Below are positions 1-8,004 of a stretch of 64,000 bases of DNA, piece after piece. The stretch is from contig CALWOA010000001.1 in assembly GCA_944382965.1 (NCBI GenBank), forward strand, positions 62,001 through 126,000. The letters are read 5' to 3'. The notes beneath the pieces were generated by a model, which did no database searches, was not told where the DNA came from, and saw only the letters and a program-made list of their open reading frames with translations. The translations under genes were made by a program, and so were the position numbers. Source of the stretch: an uncultured Oscillospiraceae bacterium (GTDB lineage Bacteria > Bacillota > Clostridia > Oscillospirales > Oscillospiraceae). Numbering within the stretch: position 1 is the first letter of the stretch; each line of letters starts with the position of its first letter.

Positions 1-251
1 ATGGCGGTACAGATTCGGGGCAGGCGGTTGTTCTGGACCACCAGATTGATTTTCTTGTCTTGGGACAGGCCGAAGATTCCCTTGATGAGTTCTCCGATGG
101 GGGTATTGTAGGAGCCTGCCCGCAGGGACAGCAAAATGGCAAACAGCAGGATCAGAGTCAGAATCAGCAGAAAGCAGATGCTTCTGGCTCGATTTTTTTG
201 ATAAGCGTTATCCGGCTGCTTACTGGCCAAGGACGATGGGACGGAATTCAT
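1..251 (-). CDS. FecCD-type ABC transporter permease, N-terminal part (runs off left edge)
   Basis: Only the first 83 codons lie in the window. They encode a charged N-terminus, a hydrophobic membrane segment at about residues 27-45, and then a stretch ending in RLPRICTA, which resembles the RLPR-(T/I) motif near the start of FecCD/BtuC permeases. The start ATG is preceded by AAGGAGG at ideal spacing and lies inside the 3' end of the solute-binding protein gene (32-bp overlap), so the two are translationally coupled. Role inferred: membrane channel for iron-siderophore, heme or corrinoid uptake; the substrate cannot be read from this fragment. Confidence 0.85.
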   Translation of the reverse strand, partial: MNSVPSSLASKQPDNAYQKNRARSICFLLILTLILLFAILLSLRAGSYNTPIGELIKGIFGLSQDKKINLVVQNNRLPRICTA

Positions 252-1335
252 AACCTGCCTCCTTCAGATCTTCATAAGGATTGGCGCCCAGGATCATTTC
301 GAAGATTTCTCCTGTCTTTTCTTCGACATCCACATCGGAGAATTCTTCCGGGAACAGGACGCTGGCGGCGTAGTAGGCATCTGCCAGAGCGGTTTCCAGG
401 TTGGTGGCGGAGGAGCGGAAGGAAATCTGGGAATAGACCTTTCCAGATTGAACAGCAGTAAGGGCGTTGTAATAGTCGGGATTTTTGGCATAGTCCTCGT
501 TAATCAGCTCCATGCCGTTGAAGTCCAGAAAAATCACATCCGGGTCCCAGGTAAGAACCTGCTCCAGGTCAATATCAAACGCACCGCTTTGTCCGGTGGT
601 GTCCGCCAGATTCTTGGCGCCAATCAGAGCGAAGGGGCCATATCCGGCTTCGGTGCCTTCAAAACCGTGGGCGCCTTTGAAGGAAACACCGGCCACATAA
701 ACAGAGGGCTTTTCTTCTTCCGGAATGTCCGCAGTGCGCTGGCTCAGGTCATCTTCCAGACCATGCAGATACTCCGTCAGCGCTTCCGCCCGATCTTCCA
801 TCTGGAACAGCTCTCCCAGAATCCGGATGGTTTCGTAAGCTTTGTCATCCAGCGTGGTGTCGCTGCCGGGCACTACCACCACCGGGGTGCCGGTTTGTGC
901 AGACAATTCATCCGGATCAACGGAAGCGTAGGCACTCATGACGATGACCTGAGGGGCAACAGTGATGATTTCCTCGGTGTACGGTTCGCCGTTGGCGCCG
1001 ATCACCGGCAAGGACTGGAATTTGTCAAAGTTCACATAGTTATACAGCCGGGACATGCCGGGCTTGGTTTCGTAATCTTCCACGCCCACCACCAGATCGG
1101 CGGCGCCTACATAACAGCTGTAACGCAGCGCACCAACGCCAACGCAGACGATGCTTTCCACCTGTGCGGGAATCTCCACTTCACGACCGCTGCCGTCAAC
1201 AATGGTGCGGGTGGAACTGGTCGTTTGGCTGACGGAGGCCAGAGTTTGCTCCGGCTGCTTGGGGCTTGCGCAGGCTGCCAATGTCAGGGCAAGGGAAGCG
1301 CTGAGAACAAGACTTAAAAATTTGGGTGTACGCAT
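220..1335 (-). CDS. Iron/corrinoid-type ABC transporter solute-binding lipoprotein
   Basis: The 371-residue protein starts with a lipoprotein signal peptide; the lipobox ends LAAC with Cys22 as the lipidated residue, followed by a Ser/Thr-rich linker. From about residue 45 it has the bilobed TroA/BtuF/FepB layout: DGSGREVEIP, then a loop with PQVIVMSAYAS and a C-terminal lobe with WDPDVIFLDFNG. It would capture an iron chelate, heme or corrinoid outside the membrane and hand it to the permease whose gene overlaps its 3' end. AAGGA lies 5' of the ATG and a sigma-A-like promoter lies upstream at 1398-1426. A second, different transporter of the same class is at 5278-8001. Exact substrate unknown. 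Confidence 0.85.
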   Translation of the reverse strand: MRTPKFLSLVLSASLALTLAACASPKQPEQTLASVSQTTSSTRTIVDGSGREVEIPAQVESIVCVGVGALRYSCYVGAADLVVGVEDYETKPGMSRLYNYVNFDKFQSLPVIGANGEPYTEEIITVAPQVIVMSAYASVDPDELSAQTGTPVVVVPGSDTTLDDKAYETIRILGELFQMEDRAEALTEYLHGLEDDLSQRTADIPEEEKPSVYVAGVSFKGAHGFEGTEAGYGPFALIGAKNLADTTGQSGAFDIDLEQVLTWDPDVIFLDFNGMELINEDYAKNPDYYNALTAVQSGKVYSQISFRSSATNLETALADAYYAASVLFPEEFSDVDVEEKTGEIFEMILGANPYEDLKEAGYEFRPIVLGQ

Positions 1336-1397
1336 AGCAATGGGTTCCTTTCTATGTTTCAGCGGACAAAACGTGTCCGCCTTTGCAATACTCCCAT

Positions 1398-1426
1398 ATT
1401 ATACCGATATCTTTTTACCGACACAA
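1398..1426 (-). promoter_or_regulatory. Promoter of the first iron-type ABC operon, with adjacent C6G6 palindrome
   Basis: On the minus strand, TTGTGT (1421-1426) and TATAAT (1398-1403) are separated by 17 bp. Directly upstream of the -35 box is a palindrome of six C and six G (1428-1439), positioned where an activator or repressor could bind. Confidence 0.65.
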
Positions 1427-1476
1427 GCCCCCCGGGGGGTTTCAAAATCAGCTTTCTTCCCATATTTTTTCTGTAC

Positions 1477-1517
1477 AAAAAAGGTGCGGCTCCTATCCGC
1501 TGGAATAGAAGCCGCAC
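1477..1517 (-). terminator. Intrinsic terminator of the sulfite-reductase-like fusion gene
   Basis: The 8-bp stem GTGCGGCT/AGCCGCAC, extended by weaker pairs, is followed on the minus strand by six T. It lies 20 bp past the stop codon at 1537. Confidence 0.85.
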
Positions 1518-1536
1518 ACATTATTATAGTTAAAGA

Positions 1537-4095
1537 TTAGCAGGTAGCGCCGCCTTTAACCGTCTTGTTCAGGATGGAGCACTTGTCAACGGTTCCGCTG
1601 ATCAGCTTTTCATTGACGTAGTCAAAGCCCAGGCGGGTTACGGTATCGGCAAACCGCTCGCCGGTGATGCCCTCATCCCGGAACAGCAGGATGGCCTTTT
1701 CCACGACCTCAAGCACTTCTTCCTCGCTGGTGAAGAGCTTGGTCAGAGGTACGCCATGGGCAACCTTCTTGCCCCAGCGGCCGCCCAGGTAGATCTTGTA
1801 GCCGTTCTGGTATTCTTCCAGTGCGCCGAAGGGGCACTTGCCCTTGCAGCGTCCGCAGTTGTTGCAGACGTTGGGATCAATCTGGATCTTGCCGTCCACA
1901 ACCTTGGCAACCTTGATGGGGCAGTTGTTCTCCACCTGGCAGTTCTTGCAGCCGCGGCACTTGGCGTAGTTCACCATGGGAACCCGCTGACCCACAATGC
2001 CCAGATCGTTCAGGTCGGGTTTGACGCAGTTGTTGGGGCAACCGCCCACGGCAATCTTGAACTTATGGGGCAGGGTGACACCGTGGTAGCCCAGATAGAA
2101 CCGCTCGTGGATCTTCTCACTCAGACCGAAGGTGTCAATCAGACCGTACTGGCAGGTGGTACCCTTGCAGGAAACCACAGGACGTACCAGACTGCCGGTG
2201 CCGCCGGTAATCAGACCGTACTGGCCCAGGAATGCAATCAGCGGTTCGATGTCGTCGTACTTAACACCCTGAATTTCCATGGTCAGACGGGAGGTCATGG
2301 TAATGGCGCCGGAGCCGAACTTTTCGGCAGCTTCCGCAATGGCGTGATGCTCTGCGGCAGTGATTTTGCCGTTGCAGGTGATGACACGGACGTTGAATAC
2401 ATCGTCATACCGCTTGTCCTGGAGACAGCCAAGGCCCTTGACACGCTTGATTTCTTCAGCGCTGAGCTTGCCTTCGGTGCGGGGAACCTTCACGTTGTTC
2501 ACAAACACGCCGCCTTCCAGAACCCGGGTGTTGGTATAGCCGTACGCCTTCAGTCGGTTCTGCAGGAAGTAGCCCCGCTTGCCCTTGGCGCAGACAAGCA
2601 GCAGTTTGGCATCCTTGTCCAGGCCTTCGATGGGGCCATTGACCTTGCCCAGGTCAACCCACATGGCGCCGGGAATGGCAGCGGCGGGCTGGGCGTCGAT
2701 GACTTTGTAGCCCTTGGCTGCGCCGGCAGCGTACTCGGCAGGGGTGAAGGTTTCAAATGCACCGACCAGCTTGTTTTCCAGGATGGTGCAGGCCTGTGCG
2801 AAGGGATGGATGGCAGTGGAGAAGGGAGGTGCGTAGGCAAAGTCCATGGTACCGAAGTCCTCTACCTTGGCACCCAAAGAAATGCTGGCTACTGCAATAT
2901 CTACCATTTTGTCCACGCTGCCGGCACCCACAACCTGGATACCCAGCAGTTTGTGGCTGTCCCGGTCGGCGATCACCTTGGTGACGAAGGTGGAAGCATC
3001 GGGGTAGTAGTGGGCTTTGTCATCAGTGACACAGGTTACGGTGATGGGATTGAAGCCCTGATCCTTGGCCTGAGCCTCGGTCAGACCGGTGCGGCCGGCA
3101 TTCAGATCCTTGGCCAGCTTTACAACACCGGTACCCAGGCAGCCGCCGTAGGGGGAGGAAACCCCGGTCAGGTTCTTGGCCAGGCACCGTCCGGTTATGT
3201 TGGCGGTAGAGCCCATGGCAGACCATTGAGGCTTTCCGGTGATCCGGTTAAAGACCTGGGCGCAGTCGCCCACGGCATAAACATCGGGCAGATTGGTTTT
3301 CTGGTATTCGTCCACAACGATGGTGCCCCGGTTCATTTCCAGGCCGGAGCCGTTGAGGAAGGCGGTGGCGGGACGCACACCAATGGCCAGAACGACTACC
3401 TCGCCGGGGAATGTGCCGATGCTGGTGCGCACGCCGCTGGCTTTGTCGCTGCCCAGCACTTCTTCCAGTCCGGCACCGGTGACGATGCGCAGTCCTCTGG
3501 TCTGCAGCTGGCGGCGGATGTACTCTGCCATATCGGTATCAAACAGGTTGGGCATGACCTGGTCGGCCATATCCACAACGGTTACGTTCAAACCCTTCGC
3601 CATCAGGTTCTCGGCAATTTCCAGACCGATGAAGCCACCGCCTACCACTACGGCATTGCGGCAGTTGTTCTGCTCCACATAGCTGCGCAGACCGATGGCG
3701 TCGTCAGGAGTCCGCATGGTGAATACACCGGGCAGATTGGTTCCGCCCACGTTGGGTACGAAGGGGAAGGCACCGGTGGCAATAATCAGCTTGTCATAGC
3801 TAACGGTTTCGCCGTTGGCGAAGGAGACCGTCTTTGCGTTTGCGTCAATGCCCACAGCTTCCATCCCGGTACGAACCTGGGCACCGGTGAGGGCGGAGAA
3901 CTTGGCGGGGGTATTGACGATCAGTTCCTCCCGGGTTTCGATGCTGCCGCCCACGTAATAGGGCAGGCCGCATCCGGCATAGGAAATGTCGGTTCCTTTG
4001 GTGTAAATGCAGACTTCTGCGCTGCGATCCTGGCGCAGAATTTTGGCCGCTGCCTTGGTACCGGCAGCCACGCCTCCGATTACGATGTATTTCAT
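1537..4095 (-). CDS. Multidomain FAD pyridine-nucleotide disulfide reductase / rhodanese / siroheme sulfite-reductase-like / ferredoxin fusion
   Basis: The 852-residue protein has four parts. Residues 1-440 are a CoA-disulfide/persulfide reductase-like flavoprotein with GGVAAG at the N-terminus, the redox cysteine in SYAGCGLPYY (Cys42), a second GGGFIGLE nucleotide site and YAVGDCAQV. About 450-540 is a rhodanese-like domain whose loop CAKGKR keeps the sulfur-carrying cysteine (about Cys502). About 560-700 resembles a sulfite/nitrite reductase half with CKGTTC (643/648) and CPNNC (686/690), the usual siroheme and [4Fe-4S] ligands. About 710-760 has two ferredoxin motifs (CRGCKNC...NCP and CNNCGRCKGKCP). 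It probably moves electrons from NAD(P)H to reduce sulfite, polysulfide or persulfide in the cytoplasm. The start was chosen at the ATG 8 bp after AAGGAG. It is divergent from a LysR gene and close to a siroheme synthesis operon. Confidence 0.8.
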   Translation of the reverse strand: MKYIVIGGVAAGTKAAAKILRQDRSAEVCIYTKGTDISYAGCGLPYYVGGSIETREELIVNTPAKFSALTGAQVRTGMEAVGIDANAKTVSFANGETVSYDKLIIATGAFPFVPNVGGTNLPGVFTMRTPDDAIGLRSYVEQNNCRNAVVVGGGFIGLEIAENLMAKGLNVTVVDMADQVMPNLFDTDMAEYIRRQLQTRGLRIVTGAGLEEVLGSDKASGVRTSIGTFPGEVVVLAIGVRPATAFLNGSGLEMNRGTIVVDEYQKTNLPDVYAVGDCAQVFNRITGKPQWSAMGSTANITGRCLAKNLTGVSSPYGGCLGTGVVKLAKDLNAGRTGLTEAQAKDQGFNPITVTCVTDDKAHYYPDASTFVTKVIADRDSHKLLGIQVVGAGSVDKMVDIAVASISLGAKVEDFGTMDFAYAPPFSTAIHPFAQACTILENKLVGAFETFTPAEYAAGAAKGYKVIDAQPAAAIPGAMWVDLGKVNGPIEGLDKDAKLLLVCAKGKRGYFLQNRLKAYGYTNTRVLEGGVFVNNVKVPRTEGKLSAEEIKRVKGLGCLQDKRYDDVFNVRVITCNGKITAAEHHAIAEAAEKFGSGAITMTSRLTMEIQGVKYDDIEPLIAFLGQYGLITGGTGSLVRPVVSCKGTTCQYGLIDTFGLSEKIHERFYLGYHGVTLPHKFKIAVGGCPNNCVKPDLNDLGIVGQRVPMVNYAKCRGCKNCQVENNCPIKVAKVVDGKIQIDPNVCNNCGRCKGKCPFGALEEYQNGYKIYLGGRWGKKVAHGVPLTKLFTSEEEVLEVVEKAILLFRDEGITGERFADTVTRLGFDYVNEKLISGTVDKCSILNKTVKGGATC

Positions 4096-4143
4096 GCGTC
4101 TCACTCCTTATTTAGGTTGGGTATTTTTTCCTGCTTTCCTTGT

Positions 4144-4178
4144 TGATTATAGCAGAATTATATGATAAAATCAACTTA
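4144..4178 (-). promoter_or_regulatory. Divergent promoter with LysR-type box
   Basis: On the minus strand, TTGATT (4167-4172) and TATAAT (4144-4149) are 17 bp apart. The inverted repeat GATAA-N7-TTATC (4162-4178) covers the -35 box, a typical position and shape for a LysR site. It probably lets the neighbouring LysR protein control the fusion gene. Confidence 0.65.
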
Positions 4179-4227
4179 TCGTTACTTATTGTATGATTAT
4201 ATATATTTATCGATGGGCGGGGGGACT

Positions 4228-5082
4228 ATGTTAGATTATCGAATGGGCACATTTCTTGCCCTGTGTGAGACGTTGAGTTACCACAAAGCCGCGCAGCAGC
4301 TGCATATTTCCCAGCCTGCGGTTACCCAGCACATTCAGTTTCTGGAACGGGAATATGGCTGCAAGCTGTTCACCTATGAAAACCGCAGCCTCCAGAAAAC
4401 CCAGGCTGCCATGGTACTGGAGCAATACGCCAGGTCTGTACGCTATAACGACGAGGATGTACGCCATCGGCTGAAAGACCGGGAAATTCAGGAAATCAAA
4501 ATTGGCGCTACCAAAACCATCGGTGACTATGTCATCAACGAGCAGGTGCGGCGGTTTCTCGCCCGGGAGAACAATGCACTGACGCTGATTGTGGAAAATA
4601 CGGAACATCTTTTACGGCTTCTGGATGAAAATCAGCTGGATTTTGCCATTGTGGAAGGCTATTTTGACAAACGGCAATACGCATGCCGCTGCCTGCGCCA
4701 GGAACCTTTTGTAGGAATCTGCCAGAAGGGACACCGGTTTGCCGGGAAGGAGATTACCGTTCCCCAGCTGATGGATGAGACCATTATCCACCGGGAGAAA
4801 GGCTCCGGCACCCGAGCCATCCTGGAACAGAAGCTGCTGGGCTATAATGAATCCTTCGTCCATTTCCACAGAAATATCTGCATTTCCAGCTTCAAGCTGA
4901 TCCTGGAAATGGTGCGAAGCGGGGCGGGAGTCTCCTTTGTATATAAGGTGCTGGCAGACAGTGAACCGGATTTAGAACAATTCACCATTCAAGGGGAAAA
5001 TATTGTCCGGGAGTTTAATTTGGTCTGGCTGAAAAACGCCAACATCCAGGAAAAAGTCCAACTGTTCTTTGGAGACAAATGA
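4228..5082 (+). CDS. LysR-family transcriptional regulator
   Basis: The 284-residue protein has an N-terminal winged helix-turn-helix (about residues 1-60) with LSYHKAAQQLHISQPAVTQHIQFLE, shown here by its core KAAQQLHISQPAVTQHI, and a C-terminal type 2 periplasmic-binding-like effector domain (about 85-284). The start was set at the ATG after GGGCGGGGGG; an upstream in-frame extension is AT-rich promoter sequence. It is divergent from the sulfite-reductase-like fusion and upstream of the transport/siroheme operon, so a role in sulfur or siroheme control is likely. The effector is not known. Confidence 0.88.
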   Translation: MLDYRMGTFLALCETLSYHKAAQQLHISQPAVTQHIQFLEREYGCKLFTYENRSLQKTQAAMVLEQYARSVRYNDEDVRHRLKDREIQEIKIGATKTIGDYVINEQVRRFLARENNALTLIVENTEHLLRLLDENQLDFAIVEGYFDKRQYACRCLRQEPFVGICQKGHRFAGKEITVPQLMDETIIHREKGSGTRAILEQKLLGYNESFVHFHRNICISSFKLILEMVRSGAGVSFVYKVLADSEPDLEQFTIQGENIVREFNLVWLKNANIQEKVQLFFGDK

Positions 5083-5104
5083 AGAGGGAAACAAAGCTTC
5101 TGTG

Positions 5105-5133
5105 TTGACAAATTGTGACTATGCTGGTAGAAT
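5105..5133 (+). promoter_or_regulatory. Strong promoter of the iron-type transporter/siroheme operon
   Basis: A consensus TTGACA (5105-5110) and TAGAAT (5128-5133) are 17 bp apart. The predicted transcript starts near 5140, which leaves a leader of about 138 nt before the first start codon. Confidence 0.8.
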
Positions 5134-5139
5134 AATCGA

Positions 5140-5277
5140 GTTAAGATAAATCTGCCGGATCGCTGAAGACGATGTAAGGGCTTTGAAACGATTTTTCTTT
5201 TCCTTACGGGGAGGGGATCGTGTGCCCTTTTCCGTCTGCGTCCGGTTTTTTTATTGCTGATACAGAGGAGAAGTATT
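5140..5277 (+). promoter_or_regulatory. Long 5' leader, possible cis-regulatory RNA (unidentified)
   Basis: The leader contains a hairpin ACGGGGAGGG/CCCTTTTCCGT (with G-U pairs, about 5205-5234) followed by a short CCG/CGG stem and a run of seven T (about 5246-5252) just ahead of the GAGGAG ribosome site. I do not recognise a known riboswitch; the cobalamin box is absent. Confidence 0.35.
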
Positions 5278-6261
5278 ATGAAAAAAATCATCCTTTTTTC
5301 CATTGTTTGCATGCTGCTTTTGTGCGCCTGCGCGCCCCAAACTCAGAATGAAGCCCAAACTGCCCCGATTTCCCAGACGGAAGATACGGTGCAGACAACC
5401 GCCGCATCCGGAACCGAAGTCCGCTTCACCGATGACCTGGGACGAGAAGTGACGGTAAACAATCCCCAGCGGGTCATTTGCCTGACAGCCAGCTATGCCG
5501 ATGTCTGGTGCCTGGCAGGGGGTGCTGACAGTATTGTAGCCACGACCAATGCAACCTGGACGTATTTCGATTTGCCCCTGAAAGAAGATGTTGTCAATCT
5601 GGGGTCTTCCAGTGAGTTGAATCTGGAGCAGCTGATTGCTTGCGAACCGGATCTGATTCTGGCAAGCTGCGGCACCGACCGGAATATGGAACTGGAATCC
5701 GCTTTTGAGGAAATGGGTATGAATGTAGCCTATTTCTCCGTCAACAGCATTGACGATTATCTGCGGATGCTGAAGGTTTGCACCCAGATTACCGGCTGTG
5801 AAGAAAACTATGAAACCTACGGTGTCCAGGTAAAGCAGCAGGTGGAACAGGCACTGACCCGGCCGGATGGCTCCAAACCCAGTGTGCTGTATATCCGGGC
5901 CACCGGAAGCAGCTGTAAGGTAAAAAACAGCGAAGGCAATGTTTTGGGTGAAATGCTGGCAGCTTTGGACTGCGACAATATTGCCGACCGGGAGGAGAGC
6001 CTTCTGGAGCAGCTGAGCATGGAAGCCATTCTGGAAGCAGACCCGGAGTATATCTTCGTGGTGCTTCAGGGTGCCGACCCTGCCAATGCCCAGGAAATCC
6101 TGGAAACCACCCTGCTGAGCAATCCTGCCTGGAACACCCTGACTGCGGTGAAAGAAGGACGCTATTATGTGATGGATCAGGTCCTTTACAATCTGAAACC
6201 CAATGGAAGATGGGGGGAAGCCTATGAACAACTTGCGGATATCCTCTATCCGGAAGCATAA
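5278..6261 (+). CDS. Iron/corrinoid-type ABC transporter solute-binding lipoprotein (second system)
   Basis: The 327-residue lipoprotein has a signal peptide ending in LLCAC with Cys18 as the lipidated residue, then a TroA/BtuF-like fold: RFTDDLGREVTV, CEPDLILASCG in the N-lobe and ILEADPEYIFVVLQG in the C-lobe. The ATG follows GAGGAG; an upstream in-frame TTG has no ribosome site. It is first in an operon with permease, ATPase and siroheme synthase, so it may supply iron or a tetrapyrrole for siroheme-dependent enzymes. That link is an inference from the operon. Confidence 0.85.
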   Translation: MKKIILFSIVCMLLLCACAPQTQNEAQTAPISQTEDTVQTTAASGTEVRFTDDLGREVTVNNPQRVICLTASYADVWCLAGGADSIVATTNATWTYFDLPLKEDVVNLGSSSELNLEQLIACEPDLILASCGTDRNMELESAFEEMGMNVAYFSVNSIDDYLRMLKVCTQITGCEENYETYGVQVKQQVEQALTRPDGSKPSVLYIRATGSSCKVKNSEGNVLGEMLAALDCDNIADREESLLEQLSMEAILEADPEYIFVVLQGADPANAQEILETTLLSNPAWNTLTAVKEGRYYVMDQVLYNLKPNGRWGEAYEQLADILYPEA

Positions 6262-7237
6262 AAGTTTATTCTGGATTGGACTTTGCTTGCTGACACTGCT
6301 GACAGCCATCCTCAGTATTTGGACAGGCTCGGTGAACGTATCTGCACAGCAGGTGTTTGCCGCTCTGATCGGGCAGGATACCACTTCCACCGCTGCTCGG
6401 ATTGTGCTGTTTACCCGGCTGCCCAGAACCTGCGCAGCCATGCTGGCTGGCGCTGCCCTGGCAGTTTCCGGTGCGGTGATCCAGACAGTGCTGAATAACC
6501 CACTGGCATCTCCCGGTGTCATCGGCGTCAATTCCAGTGCGGGCCTGGGGGTTGCACTGGTTTGCGCCGCCGCACCCACAGCCCAGCGGTTTACGCCGCT
6601 GGTTGCGTTTCTGGGAGCGCTGGCAGGCGTGCTGCTGATTCTGGGCCTGTCTCAGGGAACGGGAGCCTCCCGAATGACAGTAGTTCTGGCAGGCGTGGCC
6701 ATTTCCAATTTGTTCAGTGCCGGCATTGACGGTGTGATTACCCTGGTTCCCGATGCGCTGAACGGCATTACGGATTTCCGCATCGGCGGTTTTACCGGTG
6801 TTACCATGCGCCAGCTGGCTCCGGCAGCCTGGATGATTCTGGGCAGTCTGGCGATTGTGCTGACCTTATCGCAGCAGTTGGATATTTTGGCTCTGGGCAG
6901 CGATACTGCCCAGAGTCTGGGTATGTCTGTAAAGCCCGTGCGGTTTTTGCTGCTGGTGTTGGCAGCGGCGCTGGCGGGCGCGGCGGTGAGCTTTGCCGGA
7001 CTGCTGAGCTTTGTAGGATTGATTGTGCCCCATGCGGTCCGCCGGATTCTGGGGGAGGACAATCTGCCGGTGCTGGCTGCCTCCATCCTGGGCGGCGGGA
7101 TATTTGTCACCCTCTGTGATTTGCTGGCACGGGTGCTGTTTGCGCCCTTCGAGCTGCCGGTGGGCATTGTTCTGGCCTTTACGGGAGCGCCCTTCTTCCT
7201 GTGGCTGCTTCTGCGGCAGAAAGGAGGCCGGGGATGA
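6224..7237 (+). CDS. FecCD-type ABC transporter permease
   Basis: This 337-residue polytopic membrane protein has about nine to ten hydrophobic segments. It carries the family signatures RLPRTCAAMLAGAALAVSGA and NNPLASPGVIGVNSSAG near the N-terminus and FVGLIVPHAVRRILG near the C-terminus, where the coupling helix meets the ATPase. Its start overlaps the end of the binding-protein gene and has GGGGGAAG upstream. It forms the membrane dimer of the second iron/corrinoid importer. Confidence 0.93.
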   Translation: MNNLRISSIRKHKSLFWIGLCLLTLLTAILSIWTGSVNVSAQQVFAALIGQDTTSTAARIVLFTRLPRTCAAMLAGAALAVSGAVIQTVLNNPLASPGVIGVNSSAGLGVALVCAAAPTAQRFTPLVAFLGALAGVLLILGLSQGTGASRMTVVLAGVAISNLFSAGIDGVITLVPDALNGITDFRIGGFTGVTMRQLAPAAWMILGSLAIVLTLSQQLDILALGSDTAQSLGMSVKPVRFLLLVLAAALAGAAVSFAGLLSFVGLIVPHAVRRILGEDNLPVLAASILGGGIFVTLCDLLARVLFAPFELPVGIVLAFTGAPFFLWLLLRQKGGRG

Positions 7238-8001
7238 TCCAGATTCAGAATTTAACCACCGGCTACCCGGGGAAAGTGGTTGTGCAGGATGTCTCCGTTG
7301 ACTTTCTGCCTGGACAGGTGCTGGTTTTGTTGGGGCCTAACGGCAGCGGAAAATCCACGCTGCTGAAAGCGGCCTTGGGCTTGCTCCCAGCGGAGCAGGG
7401 GACGGTGCTCTACGACGGTGTGGATATCCGCCAGATGAAACGAAAGCACGTTGCCCAGAAAGCCGCTTTCCTGACCCAGAGCCGAAATACCCCTTCCATT
7501 TTGTCCCTGCGGATGGTGCTGCACGGACGGTTTCCCTACTTGTCCTACCCCCGGCAGTATTCCAAGGCGGACTATGCCATTGCCCGGAAAGCTATGGATG
7601 TTACCGGATGCCGCCAGCACGAGAATACCAATATCAACCAGCTCAGCGGCGGTCAGCGGCAGGGGGTATATCTTGCCATGGCGTTGGCGCAGGACACCGA
7701 AACGGTGTTTATGGACGAGCCGACTACGTATCTGGACATTCGCCGCCAGCTGCAAATTATGGAAACGGCACGAACCCTCGCCGATGAGGGCAAGGCGGTG
7801 GTGCTGGTGCTGCATGATATTTCCATGGCACTGCGGGGAGCAGACCGGATTGGGGTATTCCAGGACGGCAGGCTTTTGATGTGCGACACGCCGGAGAAGG
7901 TCTATGAAAGCGGCGTGCTGGACGGCGTGTTTGATGTCCATGTCCACTGTGCCGAAACGCCCCACGGCAAACAGTATTACTGTGTTGAAAGAGAGGAATG
8001 A
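7234..8001 (+). CDS. Iron/corrinoid-type ABC transporter ATPase
   Basis: The 255-residue ABC ATPase has Walker A GPNGSGKST, signature LSGGQRQGVYLA, Walker B TVFMDEPTTYLDI and H-loop VLHD. It has the FepC/BtuD pattern. The ATG overlaps the permease stop in ATGA and follows AAGGAGG, so the two are translationally coupled. It energises uptake by the permease dimer. Confidence 0.93.
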   Translation: MIQIQNLTTGYPGKVVVQDVSVDFLPGQVLVLLGPNGSGKSTLLKAALGLLPAEQGTVLYDGVDIRQMKRKHVAQKAAFLTQSRNTPSILSLRMVLHGRFPYLSYPRQYSKADYAIARKAMDVTGCRQHENTNINQLSGGQRQGVYLAMALAQDTETVFMDEPTTYLDIRRQLQIMETARTLADEGKAVVLVLHDISMALRGADRIGVFQDGRLLMCDTPEKVYESGVLDGVFDVHVHCAETPHGKQYYCVEREE

Positions 8002-8004
8002 CCC

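Noticed and set aside
1756-4146. A 796-codon open frame opposite the sulfite-reductase-like fusion
   Set aside because: It is a mirror of codon bias in the real gene; it has no ribosome site and no recognisable domain. Similar long mirrors opposite the PBP (20987-22777) and cstA (51277-53007) were rejected for the same reason.
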